Assembly: GCF_900107105.1 (NCBI RefSeq)
Contig: NZ_FNOT01000010.1
Location: forward strand, 1-64,000
DNA length: 64,000 bases
Source: Geodermatophilus africanus
GTDB lineage: Bacteria; Actinomycetota; Actinomycetes; Mycobacteriales; Geodermatophilaceae
Direction: 5' to 3'
The notes beneath the pieces were generated by a model, which saw only the letters and a program-made list of their open reading frames with translations, searched no databases and was not told the origin of the DNA. A program made the position numbers and the translations under genes. Below are positions 16,317 to 25,703 of this stretch, one piece after another (position 1 is the first letter of the stretch; each line of letters begins with the position of its first letter).

Positions 16317-17299
16317 CTCGCGTCTCCCAGGGTGGTGAGGAGGAGGCGGTGCAGCGCCAGGTCGCGGTCGGCGTCGTACGGCCAGGGCGCGTGCCCGGCG
16401 ACCGCGGCGGTGAAGGCGGCGAACTGCGCGGCGAACGGGGAACCGTCGGCGAACGGGACGTCGACCGGCTCGGGCCGGTGCAGCGTCAGGCACCCGCCCG
16501 CCGTCTGGCCCATCGTGTCGACGGCGACGGCCATCCCGCGGGTGCCGACGACCTCGAGCCGGCGGCGGGGGAGCGCGTCGGGGGTGTTGAAGGCGACGTG
16601 CAGGTCGACCAGCACGCCGCCCGCGGTGCGCCCGGAGAGCAGCGCGCCGTCGTCCACCGGGTAGTTCTGCACCCGGCGCTGCAGCAGCGCGCGCAGCTCG
16701 ACGACGTCCTCGCCGAGCAGCACGCCGGCCAGGTCGAGGCCGTGCGGGGCCAGGTCGATGGCCGCGCCGCCGCCGGCCCGGGTCCGGTCGACCCGCCAGT
16801 TGTCGTGCGGCCGGCCGTCGGGCGACCAGTCGGCGGGCAGCCAGCAGCAGTAGACGATCCGCAGGGCGGTCACCGTGCCGAGCTCGGGAACCAGCTCGCG
16901 CAGCCGGACGTGCGCCGGGTGCCAGCGCTGGTCGTACGCCGTCCCGAGCAGGACGCCGGCCTCGCGGGCGGCGGTCGCCATCGCCCGGGCGTCGGCGACG
17001 TCGGCGGCCAGCGGCTTCTCGCAGAGCACCGCCTTGCCGGCCGCGGCCGCCGCCTCGACCACCTCGCGGTGCGCGGCGTTGGGGACGGCGACGTAGACCG
17101 CGTCCAGCCCGGGCGTGGCGAGGAAGGCGCCGAGGTCGGCGTGCGCCGGCCCGGCGACGTCCATCCGGGCCGTGGCGCCGGGGTCGCGGTCGTGCAGCGC
17201 GACCACGCGGGCGCCCGGCGTCGCGAGGAGGGCGGGCAGCGCGTGGTCGCGGGCCACCCAGCCGCAGCCGGCGACGCCCCACCCGACGGCGGTGCTCAC
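16313..17299 (-). CDS. Gfo/Idh/MocA-family NAD(P)-dependent oxidoreductase
   Basis: A 328-aa enzyme with an N-terminal Rossmann fold (GWGVAGCGWVARDHALPAL) and the family's signature CEKPLAADVADARAM, whose lysine is catalytic. The C-terminal domain carries a candidate active-site HGLDLAGVLLG histidine. Relatives oxidise inositols or sugars to ketones. GTG 17299 is downstream of an unusually long hairpin that separates it from the methyltransferase gene, so this may be the first gene of a second translational block in the operon. Confidence 0.88.
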   Translation of the reverse strand: MSTAVGWGVAGCGWVARDHALPALLATPGARVVALHDRDPGATARMDVAGPAHADLGAFLATPGLDAVYVAVPNAAHREVVEAAAAAGKAVLCEKPLAADVADARAMATAAREAGVLLGTAYDQRWHPAHVRLRELVPELGTVTALRIVYCCWLPADWSPDGRPHDNWRVDRTRAGGGAAIDLAPHGLDLAGVLLGEDVVELRALLQRRVQNYPVDDGALLSGRTAGGVLVDLHVAFNTPDALPRRRLEVVGTRGMAVAVDTMGQTAGGCLTLHRPEPVDVPFADGSPFAAQFAAFTAAVAGHAPWPYDADRDLALHRLLLTTLGDAR

Positions 17300-17316
17300 C
17301 GCGCCCCTCCCCGCGG

Positions 17317-17373
17317 CGAGATCTGCACAGTGGCGCCCATCAGCGGCTGATGGGCACCACTGTGCAGATCTCG
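17317..17373. repeat. 57-nt near-perfect hairpin inside the operon
   Basis: Two 28-bp arms (17317-17344 and 17346-17373) are complementary except for one position, around a single-base centre. Each arm begins CGAGATCTGCACAGTGG. It occupies most of the 79-bp gap between the methyltransferase and oxidoreductase genes, the only sizeable gap in this operon. It could be a partial terminator, an RNase-processing or attenuation site, or a dispersed palindromic element. Confidence 0.8.
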
Positions 17374-17378
17374 CGCGC

Positions 17379-18449
17379 TCACCACGCCTCCGGCAGGTCG
17401 ACGAGCAACCGGCGGCGTGCCGCGTCGGCGGGCAGCGGGTCGGGCCAGCGGGCGGGCAGGTACGCCGAGCGCGGGCCGTACTCGGCGGCGTAGCGCTCGC
17501 TCGGCCAGCGCAGCTCCCCGTCGGCGTAGAGCGGGTTGCGGCGCAGCGGCGGCAGCGGTTCGCCGAGGTCGACCGGCGCGGGGGACAGCGGGTCGCCGGC
17601 CACCAGGGCGACCGCCTCGCTCGCGTGCAGGTCGGCGGCCGGGGCGGGGCGTGGGCGCCGGCCGGTGAGCAGCGCGCCGGTCAGCTCGGCGTCGTCGTAG
17701 AGCAGGTCGGTGCCGAGCACCGCGGCGTAGCCCTCAGGGGTCAGCGGCTCGCCGTGCGGGTCGGCGACGTGCGCGTGCCCGACGACGACGGTGCCGCCGT
17801 CCCCGGCGAGGTCGCGCATCGCCGCGGCCGCGGCCGGCTTGTCCCGCAGGAAGTAGAAGGCGTCGTGGCACAGCACGTAGGCCGGCGCCGGCACGTCCAG
17901 GTCGGGGACGCCGGTCACGTCGGCGCAGACGTAGCGCGCGGCCGGGCAGACGAAGCGCCGGGCCAGCCACAGCTTGGCCCAGACGACGTCGACGCCGACC
18001 AGGCCGGTGCAGCCCCGGCGGGCCAGCTCGCGCAGGTGCGTGCCGGTGCCGCAGGCGACGTCCACGACCGGCCTGCGCCCCGGCCAGTGCTGCTGGAGCA
18101 GGGCCAGGCCCGCGAGGTGGGTCGGGTCGGACCAGCGGTGGGCGAAGTAGTCGGCGACCCGGCCCATGCCGAGCAGCGCCATCGCCTCGCGCAGCGTCCC
18201 GGCCGCCGGCACCCGGGCCAGCTGCTCGGGCGGCGGGGGCGGCTCGGTCCACCAGTCGTCGGCGTCGGCCAGCAGCGCCACGCGGGCCCGGTCGACCTCG
18301 CCGTGTGCGATCAGGCCGGCCACCTCCGCGCGCAGCTCGTCGCGCCCGGCCCTCGCGTACGGGATGCCGTCGACCACCGGGACCGCCGGAGCCGGTGCGC
18401 TCACAGCGTCACCGTTCGCTCCCGCGCGGCGCCGCCGCCAGGTCGACAC
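17379..18449 (-). CDS. Class I SAM-dependent methyltransferase
   Basis: The SAM-binding motif I is VVDVACGTGTHLRELARRG, followed by the acidic loop VGVDVV and CADVTGVPDL, and motif IV-like LCHDAFYFLRDKP. The C-terminal ~120 residues (NPLYADGELRWPSERYAAEYG) are extra to the core fold and unassigned. GTG 18449 is 6 bp after the HD-gene stop; an alternative GTG at 18404 would remove 15 Arg-rich residues. Length is 356 aa from the longer start. The methyl acceptor is unknown; within the operon a sugar, cyclitol or thiol product is possible. Confidence 0.82.
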   Translation of the reverse strand: MSTWRRRRAGANGDAVSAPAPAVPVVDGIPYARAGRDELRAEVAGLIAHGEVDRARVALLADADDWWTEPPPPPEQLARVPAAGTLREAMALLGMGRVADYFAHRWSDPTHLAGLALLQQHWPGRRPVVDVACGTGTHLRELARRGCTGLVGVDVVWAKLWLARRFVCPAARYVCADVTGVPDLDVPAPAYVLCHDAFYFLRDKPAAAAAMRDLAGDGGTVVVGHAHVADPHGEPLTPEGYAAVLGTDLLYDDAELTGALLTGRRPRPAPAADLHASEAVALVAGDPLSPAPVDLGEPLPPLRRNPLYADGELRWPSERYAAEYGPRSAYLPARWPDPLPADAARRRLLVDLPEAW

Positions 18450-18455
18450 AGCCGC

Positions 18456-19355
18456 TCACAGTCCGGCCGCCGCCAGGACGTCGAGGTGGAAGGCCTGCAC
18501 CGGCCCGGCGTGCACGAGCTCGAGGTCGTCGAGCGCCTGCGACGCGGTGAACGCCGCCGCGCGCGCGTGGTGGTGCACCTGCAGCACCCGGTCGAGCACG
18601 TCGGCGGCGTGGAACGCCTGCGACTCCGGCGCACCGGCGTCCGCCCGCAGCCGCAGCACGCCGCGCAGCCGCTCGGCCAGGGCACCGGGCAGGGCGGCCA
18701 GCTCCCGCTCCTCCAGCGTCGTCATCACCCGGTCGAGCGCCGAGCCGAGCAGCACCTCGCCGGCGAACCCGGCGTCGGGCAGCACGACGTTGTGCAGGTG
18801 GTGGGCCAGCCCGACGAGGAACGGCGCGACCGGGTCGGCGCCGAACACCGGGGCGACGAGCACGCCGTAGACCGCGACGGTCAGGCAGTGGTCGCCGTGG
18901 CTCTCCGGCGGTTCGACGACCACCCGCGGCTTCCCCGGGGCGGTGGCCCCGGCGCGCGGCTGGCGGTTGAGCCGCTCGGCGAGCGGGGGCGGCTGCGGCG
19001 CCGGGACGGCGAGCGGCAGGGCCGCGCGCAGCCGGGCCCGCAGGCCGTCGTCCAGCGGGCCGGCGACCTCGTCGAAGCCGCGGCGCAGCACGTCGAGCGC
19101 CTCGTCGTCGGCCAGGCCCGCCGTCCGCAGCACGGTGCCGTCGATGCCGGCCAGCCGGGCGCGGGCCACGGCCGCCGCCGTCTCCGACAGCGCGACCGCG
19201 GCCGCGTCCTCGCCCGCGACCAGCCGCCCCCAGGCGCGGGCGAAGGCCTGCTCGGCCAGCGAGCCGGGGGCGTCGGCGACACGGACCCGCTTGGCGTCGC
19301 CGACCTCGGTCAGCAGCGGGCGGAGCGCGGCGAGGGCGGGGGAGCCGCCCGTCAC
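18456..19355 (-). CDS. HD-domain-like metal-dependent hydrolase
   Basis: A 299-aa mostly helical protein. HGDHCLTVAVYGVLV, LAHHLHNVVLP and AFHAADVLDRVLQVHHHAR give a histidine-rich pattern like an HD-superfamily metal centre, with His-His in place of the standard His-Asp pair. The N-terminal ~130 residues are unassigned. The GTG start overlaps the inositol-phosphate synthase stop (GTGA), so the two are coupled. It could dephosphorylate inositol phosphate or act as an oxygenase-like HD enzyme (as inositol oxygenase does), but neither is demonstrated by motifs. Confidence 0.65.
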   Translation of the reverse strand: MTGGSPALAALRPLLTEVGDAKRVRVADAPGSLAEQAFARAWGRLVAGEDAAAVALSETAAAVARARLAGIDGTVLRTAGLADDEALDVLRRGFDEVAGPLDDGLRARLRAALPLAVPAPQPPPLAERLNRQPRAGATAPGKPRVVVEPPESHGDHCLTVAVYGVLVAPVFGADPVAPFLVGLAHHLHNVVLPDAGFAGEVLLGSALDRVMTTLEERELAALPGALAERLRGVLRLRADAGAPESQAFHAADVLDRVLQVHHHARAAAFTASQALDDLELVHAGPVQAFHLDVLAAAGL

Positions 19356-20602
19356 CGGCCGGCCGGCGCGCCGGCGACCCAGTCGAGCAGCACGCGCTCC
19401 TGCCGGTGCAGGGCGTGCTCGGGGGTGCTGCCGTCCGGGGTCATCGGCGCCTTGAAGAACCAGCCGAACTGGGTCTGCACGCCGGCCTGCCCGCGCTGCT
19501 GCGCCAGGTCGGTCAGCCGGGCCAGCTCGATCGCCAGCGGCGCGGCCAGGATCGAGTCGCGGCACTGGAAGTCGACCTTGACCTGCATGCGCTGGCCGAG
19601 GAAGCCGACGAGGTCGATGGCGTCCCAGGCCTCCTTCTGGTCACCGCGCGGGCGGTAGTAGTCGATCCGCACGACGTGGTCCTCGACCGGGTAGCCGAGG
19701 ATCGAGTCCAGCACGCTGCCCTTGGTCTGCAGCTTGCTCTCCAGCGAGTCCGGGTCCTCGAGGGCCAGGCCGTCGCGGTTGCCCAGGATGTTGGTGGAGT
19801 ACCAGCCCTCGACGGTCAGCGACCGGCTGCGGAAGGCCGGTGCCAGCACCGTCTTCATCATCGTCTGGCCGGTCTTGCCGTCCTTGCCCGCGACGGGCAC
19901 GCCGCGGCTCTCGGCGAAGGCGATCAGCGCGGGGACGTCGGCGGCCAGCGACGGGGTGAAGTTGACGTACCCGACGCCCTCGGCGATCGCCGCGTAGGCA
20001 TAGACCATCGAGGGGGTGATGGAGCGGTCGTCGGCGTCCAGGCCGGCCTCGAAGGCCTCGACCGTCTGCAGCGCGGGCGCCGCCGGGTCGGGCCAGCGCT
20101 CCGTGGAGGCCAGATTGACCAGCACCAGCCCGTCGAGCCGCTCCTCCTCGCGGAACCGGCGCAGGTCGGCCCGTACGGCGTCGACCTGCGCGCGGCGGGT
20201 CTCGGCGAGCACCACGTTGCCGCCGGTGACGTTGCGGCAGAAGTCGGCGTCGCCGGCCGCCGCCCACGGGGTGACCGAGGACAGGTACGGCCCGGCCTGC
20301 TCCAACTGACGGTGGTCGAGGACGCCGTGCTGGTCGGCGGCCTTACGCAGGTCGCTGCCATCGAGGTCCCAGCCGCCGACGACCAGGTCGGCGTAGTCGG
20401 CCATGCCGGTCGCCTCCGCGACCGGGACGCCGTCCACCTCCACTCCAGCGAGCGGCAGCCCGGAGGTGTCGCTCGCGCCGACGCGGAGCAGTTCCAGCCC
20501 CGCCACGGCGGTCGTCGCGACCGCTCCTCCGAGGCCGACGACGGCCATCCCGACCCGACGCGGTCCAGCAGACAACTCGATCCCCCTCGCACTCGACACC
20601 AT
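19352..20602 (-). CDS. Inositol-3-phosphate synthase
   Basis: This enzyme converts glucose-6-phosphate to 1L-myo-inositol-1(3)-phosphate using NAD. Seen are the NAD-binding VGLGGAVATTAVAG (residues ~22-35), the catalytic KDGKTGQTMMKTVLAP, and STNILGNRDGLALEDPDSLE, all hallmarks of the family. At 416 aa it is longer than the ~365-aa housekeeping actinobacterial Ino1, so I infer a pathway-specific paralogue. It is the first gene of the operon and would supply the cyclitol. The ATG at 20602 or the next codon (GTG) could be the start. Confidence 0.9.
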   Translation of the reverse strand: MVSSARGIELSAGPRRVGMAVVGLGGAVATTAVAGLELLRVGASDTSGLPLAGVEVDGVPVAEATGMADYADLVVGGWDLDGSDLRKAADQHGVLDHRQLEQAGPYLSSVTPWAAAGDADFCRNVTGGNVVLAETRRAQVDAVRADLRRFREEERLDGLVLVNLASTERWPDPAAPALQTVEAFEAGLDADDRSITPSMVYAYAAIAEGVGYVNFTPSLAADVPALIAFAESRGVPVAGKDGKTGQTMMKTVLAPAFRSRSLTVEGWYSTNILGNRDGLALEDPDSLESKLQTKGSVLDSILGYPVEDHVVRIDYYRPRGDQKEAWDAIDLVGFLGQRMQVKVDFQCRDSILAAPLAIELARLTDLAQQRGQAGVQTQFGWFFKAPMTPDGSTPEHALHRQERVLLDWVAGAPAGR

Positions 20603-20652
20603 GACGCGCGACCCACCGTGGCACGCCTCACCGGAGTCCGCGCGTCGAAAGT

Positions 20653-20681
20653 GGAATCAGTCCAGTTCTGGAGTCGGTTCC
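20653..20681. promoter_or_regulatory. Imperfect palindrome upstream of the inositol-phosphate synthase operon
   Basis: GGAATCAGTCCAG and CTGGAGTCGGTTCC form an imperfect inverted repeat about 50 bp upstream of the start. It is the only symmetrical site in the leader and a candidate operator. No clear -35/-10 pair could be assigned. Confidence 0.35.
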
Positions 20682-20833
20682 AGGTTCGTCCACCGACCGG
20701 TGGACGACGAGCCGCGTCGAGGCACCGACCGCGCGGCTGACCGCTGCAGGGATCGGGCGGGAGCCGGTGACGGTGGGGACCCACCTGCTGCGGGTCTCCG
20801 CCGAGCTCGCCGTCGACGACCGCGCAGGGGCGG

Positions 20834-21422
20834 TCATGGTCGCCGTGGAGCGCGGCCTGCTGCCCGGCCGCGGGCGATGACCGACTCGATCACCTCACCC
20901 TTCGCCCCGGCGTAGTGGTTGACGTCGGTCCACAGCTGCCGGGCGAGCTCCTCCTTGCGGGCCTGGTAGCGCGCGCGGTCGCCGGGATCTGCACGGAGCT
21001 GGTCGCGGAAGAGGAGGCAGCGCTCGACCTCGGGGTCGTCGGGGGCCCAGACGTGAACGTTGGCCGAGGGGCCGCAGCCCTCCGGGACGACCAGGCACCG
21101 GTGGCCGGGCTCGCGGACGTGCAGCCGGTAGCCGGCGGCCTCCAGCCGGCTACCGGCTGCACGTCCGGGGCCTCCGGGTCGGCGACGGTCACGAGGACGT
21201 CGACCCGCGGCTTGGCCCGCAGCCCGGGACCGACGTCGACCCGATGTGCTCGACGCGCCGGACGGCCGGCCCCAGCGCGGCCCGGATGCGCGCCTCGTGC
21301 TCGGCGTACTGCCGCGGCCAGTCGGGGTCGGGGTCGACGAGGACCACGTGCCTCGGCGTGGTGTCGCGCGGACCGACGACGACGTGGTCGAGGTACTCGT
21401 CGTCCACCGGTGGCGGGACCAT
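20834..21422 (-). pseudogene. GrpB-family protein, frameshifted
   Basis: The N-terminal part is normal (VVLVDPDPDWPRQYAEHEAR, then RRVEHIGSTSVPG). One base is missing after VPG; the next frame reads RVDVLVTVADPEAPDV. The frame is lost again where a 22-bp inverted duplication (21114-21135 / 21146-21167) replaces normal sequence. The third frame then continues EAAGYRLHVREPGHRC, VHVWAPDDPEVERCLLFRD and ends in TGA at 20834-20836. GrpB proteins are nucleotidyltransferase-like and of unclear role. The lesions suggest true decay, at least at the inverted duplication. Confidence 0.8.
21114..21167. repeat. 22-bp perfect inverted repeat inside the grpB pseudogene
   Basis: Arms 21114-21135 and 21146-21167 are exact complements with a 10-nt loop. 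The right arm corresponds to genuine GrpB coding sequence (GYRLHVR); the left arm replaces other codons. This is the product expected of a template-switch copying event. Confidence 0.8.
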
Positions 21423-21431
21423 CCGCGCTCC

Positions 21432-21791
21432 TCAGGCGGGGCGGCGCTCGGCGGTCAGCTCGCTCGGCGTGTCCCCGGTGTTCACCGTGGCGCTGGGCTC
21501 GACGAGCAGGACCTCCGCGCCGTGCTCGGAGAACGGCTGGTGCGGGGTGCCCCGCGGGACGACGTACAACTGACCGGGGCCGAGCGTGACGTCGCCGGCG
21601 TCCATGCGGATGGTGAGGGAGCCGGACAGCACGAGGAAGACCTCGTCGGTCTCGGGGTGGCTGTGCCGCGTGAACTCGCCTCGGGTCCGCACCACGCGCA
21701 CGTCGTAGTCGTTGAGAACGGCGACCGTGCGGGGCTGCCAGGGCCGGTCGAGCCGGCGTAGGACGGCGGCGAGGTCGACGGGACCGGTCAT
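21432..21791 (-). CDS. Small cupin-domain protein
   Basis: A 119-aa single-domain cupin. Motif 1 is TRHSHPETDEVFLVLSGSLTI (metal-binding His, His and Glu) and motif 2 is GQLYVVPRGTPHQPFSEHG (the last metal-binding His). Such small cupins bind metals and act as isomerases, dioxygenases or sensors; no substrate is indicated. It starts 5 bp before the decayed monooxygenase ends, so the two probably formed one operon. It lies 10 bp upstream of the grpB pseudogene. Confidence 0.88.
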   Translation of the reverse strand: MTGPVDLAAVLRRLDRPWQPRTVAVLNDYDVRVVRTRGEFTRHSHPETDEVFLVLSGSLTIRMDAGDVTLGPGQLYVVPRGTPHQPFSEHGAEVLLVEPSATVNTGDTPSELTAERRPA

Positions 21792-21795
21792 GTGG

Positions 21796-23320
21796 TCATC
21801 GTGCCCCGACGACCGCCTCGCGGCGGGCGGTGCGCAGCTCGTAGAAGGCCGCGTCGAAGCGCCGCATCTGCCGCAGGAACGTCAAGGTGTGCGTGGGCCA
21901 CAGCGTGACGTTGCGGCCGTGCTCGTCGCGGTACCAGGAGCGGCAGCCGCCGGCGTTCCAGACGGTGTCGGTGAGGGCGGCCTGCAGCTGGGCGTTGTAG
22001 GCGTCCTGCGCCGGACGACGGACCTCCAGCGCGCCGGCACCCGCCCGCTCCATCGCCCCCAGGGCCGCGAGCACGTAGCCGATCTGGGCCTCGATCATGA
22101 GCACGACCGAGCTGTGGCCGAGTACGGTGTTCGGGCCGAGCAGCAGGAAGAGGTTGGGGAAGCCGGCGACCGTCGTTCCCCGGTGGGCCTGCGCGCCGCC
22201 CTCGGCCCACCGCTCGGACAGCGTGCGGCCCTCCCGGCCGGTGAGCCGGTGCGCCAGCGGCAGGTCCATCACCCGGAACCCGGTGCCGTAAACGATCGCG
22301 TCGACCTCGTGCTCGGTGCCGTCGGCGTCGACCACCGAGTGCGCGCGGACCTCGGCGACCGGGGAGGCGACCAGCTCGACGTTGGGCCGGGTCAGCGCGG
22401 GCAGGTAGTCGTCGCTGACGATCACCCGCTTGCAGCCGATGGCGTAGTCCGGGGTGAGCTGGGCGCGCAGCTCCGGGTCGGGCACCTGCCGCTGGAGGGT
22501 GCGCAGCGACTGCCGCTCGAACAGCCGGCGCAGCAACCCGCCGCCGATGAGCGCCCGCGGCCGGGCCTCCCGGCTCCAGTACTGGCCGGTGCGCACGAGC
22601 CGTTGCGCGGCCGGAAGCCGCCGGAAGAGGGCCTGCTCGCGCGGGGTGTGGGCGCGGTCGGCGCGCGCGATGACCCACGGGGGCGTGCGCTGGAAGACGA
22701 CCACGCGCGCCGCCGTCCGCTGCAGCTCGGGCACGAACTGGGCGGCCGAGGCGCCGGTGCCGACGACGGCGACGCGCTTGCCGGTGAGGTCGACGGCGTG
22801 GTCCCAGCGGGCGGAGTGGAACGACGGGCCCCGGAAGTCCGCGGTGCCGGGACCTCGGGCAGGTGCGGCTCGACCAGGCCGCCGCAGCCGCTGACCAGGA
22901 CCACGGCGGTGAGCGGCCCGCGGCTGGTCTCCAGCCGCCACACCAGCGCGTCGTCGTCCCACCGCCCGGCGAGGACATCGGTGTCGCACCACAGGCGCGG
23001 CAGCACGCCGGCGTCGGCGGCGACCTGCTCGAGGTAGCCGCGGATCTCCGGCTGGCGGGCCTAGACGTGCGACCAGTCCGGCTTGGGTGCGGCGGAGAAC
23101 GAGTAGAGGTGGCTGGGGACGTCGCAGGCCGCACCCGGTTAGGTGTTGTCCCGCCAGGTGCCACCGAGGCTGCCCGCCCGCTCGAGGACGACGAAGTCCT
23201 CGATGTCCGCCCGTCGCAGCGCGACCGCCGTGCCGATGCCGGAGAACCCGCTGCCGACGACGGCCACGCGGGTGTGGGCCGGCAGCGGACCGGTCGCGGT
23301 GGCGTGTCGGGCGGGCGGGC
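21796..23320 (-). pseudogene. Flavin-containing (Baeyer-Villiger-type) monooxygenase, inactivated
   Basis: Homology runs from the FAD site VAVVGSGFSGIGTAVALRR to the NADPH site VAVVGTGASAAQFVPEL and on to the C-terminus. Three lesions are visible on the minus strand: GGTWRDNT is followed by TAA where tyrosine is normal, WSHV is followed by TAG a short way on, and near 22850 one base is missing after LVEPHLPEVP, shifting into GTADFRGPSFHS. No start codon is found near the N-terminus. The C-terminal ~330 codons are still open. Two stops plus a frameshift make a real pseudogene likely. Confidence 0.88.
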
Positions 23321-23509
23321 GGGGTCAACGGGGCCTGCCGGTGCGCGGGGTGACGAGCCTGGCACGGCCGGTGCCCGATCCGGCGGCGCCGTCCCGAGGC
23401 GGGGGCCGGGCCGCCCGGCGGGCCCGTAGGCTGGATGTGCCCGAGCGAGCTCGGCCATGAGCACAGCAGTCCGACGAACGCGGACGACGAGCGAAGCGAG
23501 GAAGTGCGC

Positions 23510-24583
<1,074 letters not shown>

Positions 24584-24602
24584 CAGGCGGCATTCGCGCA
24601 GG

Positions 24603-25703
24603 TCAGCGGCTCGTCAAGGTGGCCGAGTCCGCACCCAGTCCGCAACTGTCCGCGAAGAGTTCCTCGGCGGCGCGCCTCGTGCGGTCCTCCGCGGTGGGCC
24701 AGAGGTGGCTGTAGGTGTTCAGCGTCGTGGTGGCGCTGGCGTGCCCGAGGGCCCGCTGGACGGTGACGACGTCGCAGCCGGAGGCGATCAGTCCGGAGGC
24801 GTAGAAGTGCCGGAGGTCGTGCAGCTTCACGCCGCTGAGGCCGGCCGCGGCGAGCGTCGTCCGCCAGCGGTGGCCGACGGTGTTCTGGTGCGGCGGCTGG
24901 CCGGCGTCCCCGGTGAAGAGCCAGGTGCCCTCCGGGCAATGGGCGGCGACGTGCCGGGCGAGCAGGTCGACCAGGGACGGCGCGAGGTACACCTGTCGCT
25001 CGCTGCCGTACTTCGGTGCACGCAGCTCGATGGCACCGCCCGGGGCGCGCTGCACCTGGCGGGCGACGGTGAGGGTGCGGCGGAGGAAGTCGACGTCGCC
25101 GACGCGGACGGCGGCCGCCTCACCCAGGCGCAGGCCGGCGAAGCCGCACAGCCCGACGAAGGCGCGGAAGGGCCCGTCGGCGGCGTCGAGGATCGCCCCC
25201 ACTTGGGCGGGCGTCGGCAGCGTCATGGCGGCGGCTGCTCGGCGCCGGCGGGGGAGGGCGACGCCCTCGCTCGGGTCGCGCGGGATCACCCGGTCGGCGA
25301 CGGCGCCGCGCAGGACCGCGCGGACGTTGTTGGTCCGGGTGTGCACGGTGCCCGGCGCCAGGCCGCGGGAGACCATGCTCTTGACCCAGTGCTCGAGGTG
25401 CGAGCGGCGCAGCGACCGCATCCGGACGTCGGCGAAGGTCGTGGACCGGGCGGCCAGGCTCATCGCCGTCTCGGTGCCGGGTGCCCACACCTGGCGGGCC
25501 GACCACTCGGCGTAGTACTCGGCGAAGGTCTGTCGACCCGCGCCCGGGTCGACGTAGGTGCCGGTGACCACGGCCGCGGTGACCTCATCGAGCCAGCGCT
25601 GGGCGTCGACCTTGCGGTCGAAGTGGCGGGCGTGCTCCTTGCCGTGTTCGTCCCGGTATCGCGGCCGGTACTTGCCGTTCGGCAACCTCGAGATGCTGGC
25701 CAT
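24603..25703 (-). CDS. int: Tyrosine-type site-specific integrase
   Basis: A 366-aa phage-type integrase. An N-terminal arm-binding-like domain (PNGKYRPRYRDEHGKEHARH) is followed by a core-binding domain and the catalytic domain. The catalytic residues are Arg in GFAGLRLGEAAAVR, a Lys in the APKYGSERQVYL strand, His-x-x-Arg in KLHDLRHFYASGL, His in ALGHASATTTL and the nucleophile in NTYSHLW. The gene ends 23 bp from attL. Its last codons contain three TGCGGAC-like repeats 11 bp apart, which may be its own arm-binding sites. It is presumably responsible for insertion into ychF. Confidence 0.95.
   Translation of the reverse strand: MASISRLPNGKYRPRYRDEHGKEHARHFDRKVDAQRWLDEVTAAVVTGTYVDPGAGRQTFAEYYAEWSARQVWAPGTETAMSLAARSTTFADVRMRSLRRSHLEHWVKSMVSRGLAPGTVHTRTNNVRAVLRGAVADRVIPRDPSEGVALPRRRRAAAAMTLPTPAQVGAILDAADGPFRAFVGLCGFAGLRLGEAAAVRVGDVDFLRRTLTVARQVQRAPGGAIELRAPKYGSERQVYLAPSLVDLLARHVAAHCPEGTWLFTGDAGQPPHQNTVGHRWRTTLAAAGLSGVKLHDLRHFYASGLIASGCDVVTVQRALGHASATTTLNTYSHLWPTAEDRTRRAAEELFADSCGLGADSATLTSR
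24626..24655 (-). repeat. TGCGGACT array 1 (in integrase 3' end)
   Basis: On the minus strand: TGCGGACT at 24626-24633 and 24637-24644, plus a variant CGCGGACA at 24648-24655, spaced exactly 11 bp. Located 47 bp inside attL. Candidate integrase arm-type sites. Confidence 0.6.

Noticed and set aside
11209-20833. A ribosomal precursor peptide for the YcaO enzyme
   Set aside because: The operon genes abut or overlap, and the leader upstream of 20602 and the gap at 17300-17378 contain no short ORF with a good start site.
20700-20880. A possible small plus-strand gene ending RGLLPGRGR
   Set aside because: It is partly the antisense of the decayed grpB C-terminus and has no recognisable similarity.
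24584-24602. A tRNA gene as the integration target
   Set aside because: No tRNA-like sequence is present at either end; the duplicated 15 bp is the ychF coding end.
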